15,833 nucleotides of DNA from Tannerella sp. (GCA_031277235.1 JAITMT010000315.1:1-15833); one strand, 5' to 3'; positions 6,782 through 14,418 are shown, counted from the first letter of the stretch. The notes: generated by a model not told the origin, from the letters alone. A program made the numbers and translations.

Positions 6782-7495
6782 ATGAAAAAAACAGCAGTAG
6801 TTACAGGAGGCGGGCACGGAATCGGCAAGGGTATTGTCCGGAAACTTTTGCAGGAACAATGCGAAGTCGTTGCTCTGGATTTGAATACGGATTACCTGTC
6901 GGAATTGAAGCATGAACATCCGCAAGTGCAGACCCTGCTTTGCGACGTCGGCAACCCGGCGGAAGTTCAAAAGGCGATGGAACACATTGAATCCTTGTCC
7001 GGGAAAATAGATTTTTTGGTCAATAATGCCGGAATCAGTGTTTTCGAACCGGTTGAGAATCTGTCGGTTGAAATGTGGAACCGGATTTTATCCGTCAATC
7101 TGAGCGGCATGTTTTATACGGTCAAATTCGGGAAACATCTTTTTCCGGAACAGTCGGCGATTGTCAATATCGCATCCACCAGAGCCTTGATGTCCGAACC
7201 GAACGGGGAAGCCTACGGCGCAAGCAAAGGCGGAATCGTAGCCCTGACCCACGCCCTGGCAATCAGTTTGGGACCGAAAACAAGGGTAAATTGCGTCAGT
7301 CCGGGCTGGATTGAAGTGAATCATTACGACCGTCTTTCGGAAGCCGACCATGCGCAACATCCTGCGGGCAAGGTCGGTAGCGTGGAAAACATAGCCGAAA
7401 CGGTTTGGTTTCTGCTAAGCGATAAAGCCGCCTTCATTACCGGACAAAATATTGTCGTGGACGGCGGAATGACCCGGAAAATGATTTACGTGTGA
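6782..7495 (+). CDS. short-chain dehydrogenase/reductase (SDR, FabG-like)
   Basis: This is a 237-residue classical SDR. The Rossmann motif TGGGHGIG is at 8-15, Asp33 at the end of the second strand (VVALDLN) suggests NAD(H) over NADP(H), and NNAG is at 81-84. The catalytic tetrad is Asn106, Ser132, Tyr145 and Lys149 (YGASK). CVSPGWIEV and a C-terminal FITGQNIVVDGG complete the fold. Such enzymes oxidise or reduce alcohols and ketones in the cytoplasm; the substrate cannot be read from sequence. I place the start at 6782 (MKKTAVVTGG) because the promoter lies inside the longer frame. It stands alone on the plus strand, convergent with the toxin-antitoxin pair, so the context gives no pathway. 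Confidence 0.95.
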   Translation: MKKTAVVTGGGHGIGKGIVRKLLQEQCEVVALDLNTDYLSELKHEHPQVQTLLCDVGNPAEVQKAMEHIESLSGKIDFLVNNAGISVFEPVENLSVEMWNRILSVNLSGMFYTVKFGKHLFPEQSAIVNIASTRALMSEPNGEAYGASKGGIVALTHALAISLGPKTRVNCVSPGWIEVNHYDRLSEADHAQHPAGKVGSVENIAETVWFLLSDKAAFITGQNIVVDGGMTRKMIYV

Positions 7496-7536
7496 GCGAT
7501 ATTTCATATCTCACAATATGGATTTGCCCGTTCTGA

Positions 7537-7561
7537 ACAACCGGTACAAATCGCCGGTTGT
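7537..7561. terminator. possible terminator hairpin between convergent genes
   Basis: ACAACCGG (7537-7544) and CCGGTTGT (7554-7561) form a perfect eight-pair stem with a nine-base loop, between the stop of the dehydrogenase gene (7495) and that of the toxin gene (7570). There is no T-run on either side, so it may be a weak or factor-assisted terminator. Confidence 0.4.
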
Positions 7562-7569
7562 GTACGGGA

Positions 7570-8001
7570 TTATTCTTCCGGAGATTCTGTAAAAGGATTG
7601 ATAATTCTCAACTTATTTTCAATAATCTGACCGGATTGCATATCCTCTGAATAAACGATTGCACAATCATTTTCCAGAGCAGAAGCCAATACCAGGGAAT
7701 CCCACCAGGAATATCTGTATTTTTCTCTGACAGCGATACACTGTTTAACTGTTTCAAGTTCTAAAGGCGTCACTTTTACCTGTTCAATAATTTCATTCAT
7801 ACAAAGTTTTATTTCGTTATGCGCATACTTGTACTTTGTCATAACAACATAAAATTCATTGAGAATCTGGACACTCACAATAATTTCATTGCGTAAAACA
7901 TTGTTTCGCAATAAGTCACGTGAAATGGCATGTTTTCGTTCATCGTCTCCGGTATAGGCGTAAATAAAGATATTGGTATCAATAAGAATTTTTTCTGTCA
8001 T
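7570..8001 (-). CDS. PIN-domain ribonuclease toxin (VapC type)
   Basis: This 143-residue PIN protein has the four acidic metal-binding positions: Asp8 (ILIDTN), Glu49 (QILNEFYVV), Asp101 (YSWWDSLVLASAL) and Asp120 (YSEDM). PIN toxins of VapBC systems cut RNA, often tRNA or rRNA, when their antitoxin is lost. I choose the ATG at 8001 (MTEKILIDTN), the usual family beginning, rather than 8040. The gene overlaps the end of the antitoxin frame by 23 bases, typical of translational coupling. The pair sits just downstream of the DUF4350 gene, in the same direction but with its own promoter. The RNA target is unknown. All catalytic residues are present, so it is probably functional. Confidence 0.9.
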   Translation of the reverse strand: MTEKILIDTNIFIYAYTGDDERKHAISRDLLRNNVLRNEIIVSVQILNEFYVVMTKYKYAHNEIKLCMNEIIEQVKVTPLELETVKQCIAVREKYRYSWWDSLVLASALENDCAIVYSEDMQSGQIIENKLRIINPFTESPEE

Positions 8002-8215
8002 GGACTTCGTCTCTTGAGATTTTTCTAAAATTCTCGCCAATGTGAACAGGATTGTCTATTCTTGAATTTCCGCTTAACCATGCCAACGACTTTTTTTCCT
8101 TAGACTGTTTGAACGTGACCGGATATGCCAGAACAACAACCTCCATCCCAAACCACTCCTCAGGAATGGTTACAGTTGCATTCTGTTCGTCGGGAACTAT
8201 CACTTGTTTAAACAT
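7979..8215 (-). CDS. antitoxin partner of the PIN toxin
   Basis: This encodes 78 residues and starts MFKQVIVPDEQNATVTIPEEW. The short strand-rich N-terminus resembles small Bacteroidota proteins found directly upstream of PIN toxins. The C-terminal half is charged, with FRKISRDEVHDRK, and could wrap the toxin active site. The frame overlaps the toxin gene by 23 bases and shares its promoter. The N-terminal part may bind DNA for autorepression; there is no clear helix-turn-helix or ribbon-helix-helix motif. Assignment rests mainly on size, position and overlap. Confidence 0.78.
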   Translation of the reverse strand: MFKQVIVPDEQNATVTIPEEWFGMEVVVLAYPVTFKQSKEKKSLAWLSGNSRIDNPVHIGENFRKISRDEVHDRKNSY

Positions 8216-8262
8216 AAAATTTTAAATTTATTTTGCAAAGATACACTTTTTGATCATACAAA
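8216..8262 (-). promoter_or_regulatory. promoter and AT-rich leader of the toxin-antitoxin operon
   Basis: The minus strand carries TATCTTTG (8243-8236), a perfect -7 element, with TTTG (8262-8259) 15 bases upstream, shorter than usual. Between it and the ATG lie two abutting palindromes, AAAATTTT (8216-8223) and TAAATTTA (8223-8230), which could be an autoregulatory operator. The operator role is inference. Confidence 0.5.
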
Positions 8263-8348
8263 CATTCATTTGTTGATTTTCCGGTGTATTTTTTACGAAA
8301 TTTAACGGTAGCGCCTTTCCCGTGAATATCTATCTGCTATCTGTATTT

Positions 8349-9653
8349 TCAACCGATAACATCCCGAATCCTGTTAATCTTGTCCATCAATTCCTTCATC
8401 TGCCGGTCGGGCATGTCGTACTGATACGGAATCAGGCGCAATTCCTTGACCAAGGCGGCGGTTTCGTCTTCGGGCAAACCGATTTTTTCGGCGAGGCGAG
8501 TCAATTCGTTGTTGTCGTCCCGGCTGTCCTGCAAATCAATACCCGTTTGCCGCTTGACGTCGGAACAGAAAACCGAATATTTCGTTTTCAGGATTTCCGC
8601 GTTGTCATGTCGCTGATAGGACAGGTTGCTAATCAGGAGAATAAATCCCAACGCACGATTGGGCGGCGTTTCCACGACGGGAATTACGCGTTGCCGGCGT
8701 TTGGCGGTGAAAATCATAAACAGCAGCAACAGCACGATAACCGTATAAATCGCCCATCGCAACGGCGGCGTTACAAGCAGGTATCTGAGTGGCGTTGAGG
8801 GAGATGTGTCGTGATCGCCGTAGGCTTCGAGTCGGATGAGCGGCTTGCCTTTCATGTACGACAACAGCCGGAAAACGTATTCCGCATTATCCCCGTCCAG
8901 CACTCCGAAGTTCGTGAACATCAGGGAAGTAGAGACGACAAACAGTTCGCCTTTGCCATGCGGTATCCTCAAAGCCTGAGGTTTGTTTTCCTTGTTCCGG
9001 ACAAGTGTATCCGCCTGATAATAAGCCAATTTCTTCCAGTCTCCCAAAGAAAAGGTATCTATGGCGATACTGTCATTTTCATAATAGGTTGTATCGGTCG
9101 AAATGGAATCCACCCACAGCAGAAACTCGATGTATGACTGGTGCGTGAAGGGATATACGGCGTAAAAGTCCTGAAAATCAGTCGTATCCTTTCCCATAAA
9201 AATGCTGTCCCTGGTTTTGTCATTTTCCTTGATAAAACTGTTCAGCGGCTTGTAATAATAATAATCCCGTTCCGAATCAACTCTGACCGTGTCGTTTACT
9301 TCAAAATACAGGTTTTCAGAGCATAACATGATTTGATTTCCGTTTTCCAGCAATTTCTGCATGTATGCAATATCGGTTTCGGAAAAACTCAAATAATCTT
9401 CCGTAAGCAAAAACGCGGTGTTCGATATTGTCGAATCTGCTTCCAGGATTTGAAAAAACGTACTGTCCATGATTTTATAATCCGGTATGGATGAGGAAAG
9501 TACGTCGTCAAAAACATAACTGCCAAAAGGCTCGCGGCTGTTTTTATCGAAGGTAGGCGTCCAGACGAATTTTTTCGGGGCTGCCAGTTCAAACAGAAAA
9601 ACCAATACGACAAAAGCGCCTAAAATGATGAAATACAATTGACTCCCTTTCAT
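8349..9653 (-). CDS. DUF4350 domain-containing membrane protein
   Basis: This 434-residue protein has an N-terminal membrane helix (about 5-24). A large extracytoplasmic DUF4350 region follows (WTPTFDKNSREPFGSYVFDDVL at 31-52, then AFLLTEDYLSF, and GKGELFVVSTSLMFTNFGVL near 233-252). A second helix at about 299-316 leads to a cytoplasmic tail of about 115 residues. Its function is unknown. Its ATG overlaps the stop of the DUF4129 gene by four bases, so the two are translationally coupled, and it ends the minus-strand membrane cluster. Related clusters usually continue into a MoxR-family ATPase and a DUF58 protein; here the next gene is an antitoxin with its own promoter. Family assignment is from recall of conserved features. 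Confidence 0.8.
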   Translation of the reverse strand: MKGSQLYFIILGAFVVLVFLFELAAPKKFVWTPTFDKNSREPFGSYVFDDVLSSSIPDYKIMDSTFFQILEADSTISNTAFLLTEDYLSFSETDIAYMQKLLENGNQIMLCSENLYFEVNDTVRVDSERDYYYYKPLNSFIKENDKTRDSIFMGKDTTDFQDFYAVYPFTHQSYIEFLLWVDSISTDTTYYENDSIAIDTFSLGDWKKLAYYQADTLVRNKENKPQALRIPHGKGELFVVSTSLMFTNFGVLDGDNAEYVFRLLSYMKGKPLIRLEAYGDHDTSPSTPLRYLLVTPPLRWAIYTVIVLLLLFMIFTAKRRQRVIPVVETPPNRALGFILLISNLSYQRHDNAEILKTKYSVFCSDVKRQTGIDLQDSRDDNNELTRLAEKIGLPEDETAALVKELRLIPYQYDMPDRQMKELMDKINRIRDVIG

Positions 9654-10270
9654 TCGATACCTCCTTTCATGGCATTTTGCAACGACTGCATTTTTTCAAA
9701 AAGCGTTGCCGAAGCATCGTAGTTTCCGTAGCGAACTTTCAGAAATTCATTCGTCAATTCGCTGAAATGCGGTTTCATGGACAAATTTTGCAATTCGTAG
9801 CGATAGTCGGTAGGCGTTTTATGTATCTGCCAGTCAATGAGTTTCTGCTCGGAAAGAAAGCGAAGCGTCTGCAAATAAACCAGTCGCACGGCATAGCGAA
9901 AATCCTTGACGGAAAGGGCTTTGGCGATTTCCGTGTCGAAATCAATGGCGTGAATATTTTCCTCTTCAATGTCGTATTGCAGTGATCCCGTGCGTTTTGC
10001 ACGCAAAAAAAGTTCGGGACGTTTGAGATAAATGAAGTAAACGATGGCGGCGACGATGAGAACAAAAACGCTAATCAGGATGGGAGCTGTGTATTTTTCG
10101 CTGTATTTGCCCTGAAAAATCTCCATCATCAGCCGGTTGAACCAGTCCATGATCATATCCCAAATCGAATAGTCGGGCGTTTCGAGTTGAGCGCCATAGT
10201 CATAGTCCTTATCCGATTGATATTCGGCGATTTTCTTTACATCATATATGATACTGTCGGCTTGCAACAT
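9650..10270 (-). CDS. DUF4129 domain-containing protein, apparently without its signal peptide
   Basis: This 206-residue protein has a periplasmic-type segment (residues 1-60, with EYQSDKDYDYG and SIWDMIMDWFNRLM) and one membrane helix (about 62-80). The C-terminal DUF4129 region contains DFRYAVRLVYLQTLRFLSEQ followed by LIDWQIHKTPTDYRYEL. Family members I recall begin with a signal peptide before the segment that opens this protein. Here the ATG at 10270 starts directly with MLQADSIIYDV, and an in-frame TAA lies three codons upstream, so no longer form is possible. A repeat element occupies 10281-10310. DUF4129 proteins often travel with MoxR ATPases and transglutaminases, role unknown. Without a signal peptide the single helix may still insert, but topology could be affected. 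Confidence 0.8.
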   Translation of the reverse strand: MLQADSIIYDVKKIAEYQSDKDYDYGAQLETPDYSIWDMIMDWFNRLMMEIFQGKYSEKYTAPILISVFVLIVAAIVYFIYLKRPELFLRAKRTGSLQYDIEEENIHAIDFDTEIAKALSVKDFRYAVRLVYLQTLRFLSEQKLIDWQIHKTPTDYRYELQNLSMKPHFSELTNEFLKVRYGNYDASATLFEKMQSLQNAMKGGIE

Positions 10271-10280
10271 TTTTATTTAA

Positions 10281-10310
10281 TGGACAATTGATAATTGACA
10301 ATTGACAATG
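10281..10310 (+). repeat. short tandem repeat of ATTGACA/ATTGATA units, copy 1
   Basis: The stretch is built from 7-8-base units of the type AATTGACA and AATTGATA. Twenty bases (10283-10302) are identical, in the same orientation, to 13109-13128, about 2.8 kb away. Such repeats are common in Bacteroidota intergenic DNA. This copy fills the spacer between the six-TM gene and the DUF4129 gene. Confidence 0.75.
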
Positions 10311-10339
10311 AAAATTTCTTCCCATTTCCGGGTTTGGTT

Positions 10340-11293
10340 TTACTGTAATTCATTGAAATTCGTTATGTTGGATTCTATCGTTACGCCTTCGTATTTTTCG
10401 CGCAGATGGGCATACTGGTAGGCTATTCCTATCAGCATGATGATCGTTGCAATATACGTTCCCATTGCCTGTATAATTCCGAGAATATAGATGGCAAATT
10501 TGTAAAACAGGGATTGTGTGACGCCCGGATCCGTTTCGAGAGACATCAAACTTCCAACAATCGTAGTGATGTACCAGGGCATCATCGTAACTGTTTGAAG
10601 CACATTCGTTATGATATATACGACAATCAGAAATCCCAGCAGACTCCAAAAGTGGTTAAACCCCCATTTAAAGGCTTTGGCAACCGTATCTCTCAAATTG
10701 ATCCGCGTGTCAAAAATATAAATAGGCATCATCAGCGAGAGCGGTATGACCAGAATAAGAAGGGCTAACATAAAAATCATAACGATAAATACGGTAAACC
10801 CGATTGAAGACGTGGCAGAATACAACCCGGCGCCAATGGCGCCGAACAGTAGCGCCACCAGCAGAAATACGCCGACGCCAACAACCAGAAGCGTAAGACT
10901 CCGTTTGGCATTTTTAATCAATTGCTCCTTGAAATCAGCCCATTGGATATTGACCAACCGGTTTTCACGTTGATTGTAAGTTTGAATCAGCGAGTACACC
11001 AATGCGGAAAGTAAAATGCTGCCTATGAGTATAATAAGCATTAACAAACCATAATTGGTGAAAAAACTCACCGGATTGAAGGAATTGAAGTCATTCGTTT
11101 GTCCCAATCTCATCGCGTTCAGCATGTACGAGTTCATGGCGATGGTCTGTATCAAACAGATAGGCAACAGCAGGTAAAATGTAAACTTAATCAGCGGTTT
11201 CCAGTTTTCGCGGATAAACTGAAAGGTTGCGTTCAATTTGTCTGAAAAATTGCGCAAACGGTAAAATTCGATTTTGGGTGTAAGGACGTACAT
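10340..11293 (-). CDS. six-helix integral membrane protein of unknown function
   Basis: This encodes 317 residues from the ATG at 11293 (MYVLTPKIEFYRLRNFSDKL). The longer frame up to 11659 is only a shadow of the SpoIIM-like gene. Six hydrophobic segments lie at about 35-55, 80-104, 132-157, 166-190, 215-236 and 268-292, and a 25-residue polar tail ends the protein. The general layout resembles the membrane domain found in some glycerophosphodiester phosphodiesterases, but no catalytic residues are present and the match is weak. It lies 35 bases after the SpoIIM-like gene, probably in one operon with it. That spacer has a long T-run (11296-11304) and repeated ATTTGAAA units, possible slippage sites outside the coding region. 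Confidence 0.8.
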   Translation of the reverse strand: MYVLTPKIEFYRLRNFSDKLNATFQFIRENWKPLIKFTFYLLLPICLIQTIAMNSYMLNAMRLGQTNDFNSFNPVSFFTNYGLLMLIILIGSILLSALVYSLIQTYNQRENRLVNIQWADFKEQLIKNAKRSLTLLVVGVGVFLLVALLFGAIGAGLYSATSSIGFTVFIVMIFMLALLILVIPLSLMMPIYIFDTRINLRDTVAKAFKWGFNHFWSLLGFLIVVYIITNVLQTVTMMPWYITTIVGSLMSLETDPGVTQSLFYKFAIYILGIIQAMGTYIATIIMLIGIAYQYAHLREKYEGVTIESNITNFNELQ

Positions 11294-11328
11294 AATTTTT
11301 TTTTTGAAGATTTGAAAATTTGAAAATT

Positions 11329-12309
11329 CTAATGGTTGGTTATAAGTTTTTCTTTCCTTTTGGCTCTTAAATAGGGCAAAATCAGGTAATAAAATACTAC
11401 GCAGAGGAAAGAGACGATGATGATCGAAAGCCTTACGGCAGTGGGATATTCGGTGTGTCGCGTGATGAAACTTTCCAGAAAGGCGGCGATGAGAAATACG
11501 GGAATCAGTCCGACAATGATTTTCAAACCGCGCATGGCGCCCTGTTTGAAAGCGTACAGTCGCGGGTAGGTGCCGGGGAAAAACCATCCGTTGCCCAGCG
11601 CAAAACCTGCCGCGCCCGCAATGACGATGGCGGAAATCTCGAAAGTCCCGTGACACCACACGGCAAGCACGGACTCGAAACCCAAATCCGCGCCCTGCTG
11701 AAAAAAGAATGTCTGAAAAGCGCCAATCATTACGCCGTTGGAAAACAGCCCGTAACCCGTCCCAAAGCCGGTCAATAAGCCCAAAACAAAAATATAGAAC
11801 GAAACGCCGATGTTGTTGTAGGCAATGCGCAGGAACATCGGCACGGGGGACATATCCTTATATACGCCCATTGGATCGCCGTCTTGGATGTTTGCAAGCG
11901 TCATGTCCACGTATCCGTCCCCCAGAATCAGCCGCACAAACGAATCGTCGTTCAGCGCCGAAATAACACCTATCAATACGCTGATTATAAAAACGATAAA
12001 TGAATAAAGCAAATCCTTTCGCGACCGGTACATCGCGTCGGGAATTTCCTGCGTCCAAAATGTTTTGATACGCGAAAAATGCTCCTTTTTGGTCTTATGC
12101 AGCGAGTTATGCAGCATCAGCGCCAGATTGTTGAGATAAATCGTGATGCGCGACTGCGGATAATGCGACCGCGCAAACGAAAGGTCGGACGTGATGACCG
12201 TGTAGGCGTCGGCAATCTCGCTTGGATTGCGCGTTTCAAAGTCGTCCACCACCCGTTCGAGCGATTTCCATTTTTCAATATTTTGGCGAATAAAAGAAAC
12301 TTCTTTCAT
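11329..12309 (-). CDS. SpoIIM-like integral membrane protein
   Basis: This 326-residue protein starts at the ATG 12309 (MKEVSFIRQNIEKW); the longer frame to 12417 crosses the promoter and the divergent gene start. Residues 1-95 are soluble and charged. They are followed by membrane helices at about 100-118, 166-190, 222-240, 262-282 and 292-312. The segment VWCHGTFEISAIVIAGAAGF (218-237) is the conserved HG..E motif of the stage II sporulation protein M family. In spore formers SpoIIM works in engulfment, but Bacteroidota do not sporulate and this branch is of unknown role. It is the first gene of the minus-strand cluster and is transcribed divergently from the RDD gene. Family assignment is confident, function is not. 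Confidence 0.88.
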   Translation of the reverse strand: MKEVSFIRQNIEKWKSLERVVDDFETRNPSEIADAYTVITSDLSFARSHYPQSRITIYLNNLALMLHNSLHKTKKEHFSRIKTFWTQEIPDAMYRSRKDLLYSFIVFIISVLIGVISALNDDSFVRLILGDGYVDMTLANIQDGDPMGVYKDMSPVPMFLRIAYNNIGVSFYIFVLGLLTGFGTGYGLFSNGVMIGAFQTFFFQQGADLGFESVLAVWCHGTFEISAIVIAGAAGFALGNGWFFPGTYPRLYAFKQGAMRGLKIIVGLIPVFLIAAFLESFITRHTEYPTAVRLSIIIVSFLCVVFYYLILPYLRAKRKEKLITNH

Positions 12310-12322
12310 CAGAATGTCGAAT

Positions 12323-12355
12323 ATTTCGGGCAAAAATAGTACATTTGCCCGAAAT
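12323..12355. repeat. perfect 12-base inverted repeat spanning divergent promoters
   Basis: ATTTCGGGCAAA (12323-12334) and TTTGCCCGAAAT (12344-12355) are exact reverse complements separated by nine bases. Each arm contains the TTTG end of one of the two divergent -7 elements. This could be an operator acting on both promoters, or a by-product of two similar promoters facing each other. Confidence 0.85.
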
Positions 12356-12361
12356 TTCAAA
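12331..12361 (-). promoter_or_regulatory. promoter of the SpoIIM-like membrane-protein operon
   Basis: The minus strand reads TTTG (12361-12358), 19 bases, then TATTTTTG (12338-12331), a full match to the Bacteroidota promoter. The start would be near 12324, about 15 bases before the ATG at 12309. It interleaves with the divergent RDD promoter. Confidence 0.7.
12340..12347 (+). promoter_or_regulatory. -7 element of the RDD gene promoter
   Basis: The plus strand reads TACATTTG, matching TAnnTTTG, with a start expected near 12354, 16 bases before the ATG at 12370. No good -33 element is visible upstream, so this side may be weaker or need an activator. Confidence 0.6.
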
Positions 12362-12369
12362 ATAATATT

Positions 12370-13092
12370 ATGTCGGAGACAAAAATAATTACCAGTCAGT
12401 ATGTCGAAATCAAGCAAACGCCGGCAAGTGTGGGCGAGCGAATTTTTGCGCGAATGATTGATTTACTGATCATATTCGTCTATGTGTACGGATTAATTTA
12501 TTTCATCCTGGAAGTTTTTGACTTTCGCGATGATGAGGCATGGTTGCTCGTGTATTTTATCTTTTTCACGCCTGCTATTTTTTACTCGTTGATTTGGGAG
12601 ATTTTCAACAGCGGTCGCTCGCCGGGAAAAATGGTGTTTAAGATGCGCGTAGTGATGAAAGACGGCTCCGTGCCTTCGATTGGCGGATATTTTTTGCGCT
12701 GGATGCTGTTGCTTGTTGATTTTTGGATGAGTTATGTCGGGATTGTGGTGATACTCTTAAATAAAGACAATCAGCGATTTGGCGATATTTCGGCGGGTAC
12801 GATGGTCATCAAGGAAAACGAATACAGGCGCGTGAACGTTACGCTCGATGAATACAAGCATCTGAGCCGCAATTACCGCCCCGTTTTTCCGCAAGCCGAA
12901 AACCTGTCGCTCGAACAGATCAACACGATTCACGAGGCGCTTATGCGGTACGACGAGCATCGGATGCATCGCATTTCGGCGCTTTCGGAGAAGGTGAAAA
13001 CGTTTCTGAAAATACGCCCGAATGTGGAAGACAGTGTGTTTCTGAACACGCTTGTCCGTGATTTTCAGTATTATGCGATGGAGGAAATTTGA
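12370..13092 (+). CDS. RDD family membrane protein
   Basis: This 240-residue protein has an RDD domain at about 18-148. It contains ERIFARMIDLLIIF (Arg28, Asp31), helices at about 30-50, 58-78 and 108-131, SGRSPGKMVFKMRVV, and NQRFGDISAGTMVI. A cytoplasmic, charged tail of about 90 residues follows, without a recognised domain. RDD proteins are membrane proteins of mostly unknown role; some have been linked to ion exchange. The gene diverges from the SpoIIM-like operon across a shared symmetric promoter region, an arrangement also found in related clusters, so the proteins probably act together. The ATG at 12370 follows an A/T-rich stretch and fits the promoter. Its downstream spacer is filled by repeats. 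Confidence 0.9.
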   Translation: MSETKIITSQYVEIKQTPASVGERIFARMIDLLIIFVYVYGLIYFILEVFDFRDDEAWLLVYFIFFTPAIFYSLIWEIFNSGRSPGKMVFKMRVVMKDGSVPSIGGYFLRWMLLLVDFWMSYVGIVVILLNKDNQRFGDISAGTMVIKENEYRRVNVTLDEYKHLSRNYRPVFPQAENLSLEQINTIHEALMRYDEHRMHRISALSEKVKTFLKIRPNVEDSVFLNTLVRDFQYYAMEEI

Positions 13093-13098
13093 TTTTTA

Positions 13099-13130
13099 AT
13101 TGACAATTGACAATTGATAATTGACAATGG
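13099..13130 (+). repeat. short tandem repeat of ATTGACA/ATTGATA units, copy 2
   Basis: This is the second copy of the element at 10281-10310 and in the same orientation: 13109-13128 equals 10283-10302 base for base. It begins seven bases after the RDD stop. The two copies bracket the six-TM, SpoIIM-like and RDD genes. Confidence 0.75.
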
Positions 13131-13153
13131 GATTTCATTGACGCGACGGTAGA

Positions 13154-13173
13154 GGCAAACCTGCGTGTTTGCC
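13154..13173. repeat. palindromic element GGCAAAC-CTGCGT-GTTTGCC
   Basis: A seven-pair stem with a six-base loop lies in the spacer between the RDD and DUF4861 genes. The surrounding text (GTAGAGGCAAACCTGCGT, then GTTTGCCC) resembles short dispersed palindromes seen in many genomes. It could also help end the RDD transcript, though no T-run follows. No clear promoter for the next gene was found in this spacer. Confidence 0.5.
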
Positions 13174-13209
13174 CAAATAGAAGCGAAAAAATTATAAAAT
13201 AATAAGAAT

Positions 13210-14418
13210 ATGAAAAAGAATAATTATCTAATATTCACGTTTTTATTGTTCTCCGCAATGTTGTCGGCGGAAGAAAAAACGGTGAATGTATCCGTTTCCA
13301 ATAATTGGAGCGAAACGAAAACAGCCGAGCCTGTCGTGTTGAAAATAAAGGACTTGCATTTGGATTTCGATGTACTGTCCGCCGTCGTGACGGACGGAGA
13401 AGAAGAGATTTCCTCGCAATTGGACGATTTGGACGGCGACTTGATTGCCGACGAACTGGCTTTTGTACTGGACGTCAAACCCTTGCAGACCCGAAATCTG
13501 AAAATCAGGTTTTCGTCCGATGAACAGCAGAAAGACTACAAACCGGAAGTTTACGCCGAAATGCTGATCAGCGATAAAAACGGAAAACATGTGCCGGTTC
13601 TCTCGCTGACAATTCCGGGTACAAGCAACATTTACAATCAGTTACACCATCACGGACCTGCCTTTGAATCGGAATTGACGGCATACCGCATTTACTTTGA
13701 CCAAAAACAGACGGTTGATATTTATGGAAAATTCAACAAAGGCTTTGAAATCAGGGAGTCGCAGTTTTATCCGACCGACGAACAACTTTCCCGCGGCTTC
13801 GGCGACGATGTGTTGCTGGTGGGCGGCAGTTGCGGACTGGGAGCGCTGAAAGGCTGGAACGGCGAAAAAACTACACATGTCGAACCGGTTAAGAGCCTGA
13901 CGGAGACGGTGGTAGCCACCGGTCCCGTGCGTGCCATCGTGGATGTCGCAAGCAAAGGATGGCAATATCAGGGCAATAGGCTCGAAATGCGGGTAAGATA
14001 TATCCTGTACGCACGGCATCGCGATTGCGAAGTGCAGGTTTCGTTCGACAAACCGCTTGGAAAAGAGACGTTTGCCACGGGCGTCATGAATATCAAGGGT
14101 TCGGTTTCGTCGTCCGACCATGAAGGGTTAATCGCCTGCTGGGGAAGGGACTGGCCCGTGAACGATACGGTAAAATATGCCAAGGAAACGGTCGGCTTGG
14201 CAACCTCTCTGCCGCTGGAAATCATTGTATCGGAAAAGCCTGATAAAGTGAACTATCTGTATCAAATTCAAGCCGAAGGCAAAACAGGCTTCACGTACCA
14301 CATCACGTTCACGTCCATGAAGGAAACCTTCGGTTACAAAACGCCGGAAGCGTGGTTTGCGCATGTGCGGAAATGGAAGAAAGGGCTTAATCGGCAGTGT
14401 GCGGTGAGGGTGAAGTGA
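13210..14418 (+). CDS. secreted DUF4861 domain-containing protein
   Basis: This 402-residue protein has a signal peptide (about 1-20, MKKNNYLIFTFLLFSAMLSA). The mature part matches DUF4861: an aspartate-rich LDDLDGDLIADELAF (71-85) that could bind calcium, then YNQLHHHGPAFESELTAYRI (142-161), YGKFNKGFE and a later GDDVLLVGGSCGLG. Strand-rich segments follow, including LEMRVRYILYARHRDCEVQV. DUF4861 proteins occur in Bacteroidota polysaccharide-utilisation loci, often those for pectin-like glycans, but I know no firm activity. Here there are no SusC/SusD or glycoside hydrolase genes within view, so the context neither supports nor excludes that role. The next gene follows after 55 bases in the same direction. 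Confidence 0.82.
   Translation: MKKNNYLIFTFLLFSAMLSAEEKTVNVSVSNNWSETKTAEPVVLKIKDLHLDFDVLSAVVTDGEEEISSQLDDLDGDLIADELAFVLDVKPLQTRNLKIRFSSDEQQKDYKPEVYAEMLISDKNGKHVPVLSLTIPGTSNIYNQLHHHGPAFESELTAYRIYFDQKQTVDIYGKFNKGFEIRESQFYPTDEQLSRGFGDDVLLVGGSCGLGALKGWNGEKTTHVEPVKSLTETVVATGPVRAIVDVASKGWQYQGNRLEMRVRYILYARHRDCEVQVSFDKPLGKETFATGVMNIKGSVSSSDHEGLIACWGRDWPVNDTVKYAKETVGLATSLPLEIIVSEKPDKVNYLYQIQAEGKTGFTYHITFTSMKETFGYKTPEAWFAHVRKWKKGLNRQCAVRVK

Noticed and set aside
8322..8798. 158-codon plus-strand frame opposite the DUF4350 gene
   Set aside because: Antisense to a gene with two clear membrane helices and four-base coupling to its neighbour; the product is glutamine-rich at its end and unlike any family.
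11294..11659. N-terminal extension of the six-TM protein
   Set aside because: The extension is a different reading of the SpoIIM-like gene; the ATG at 11293 begins the protein-like sequence and leaves a normal spacer.
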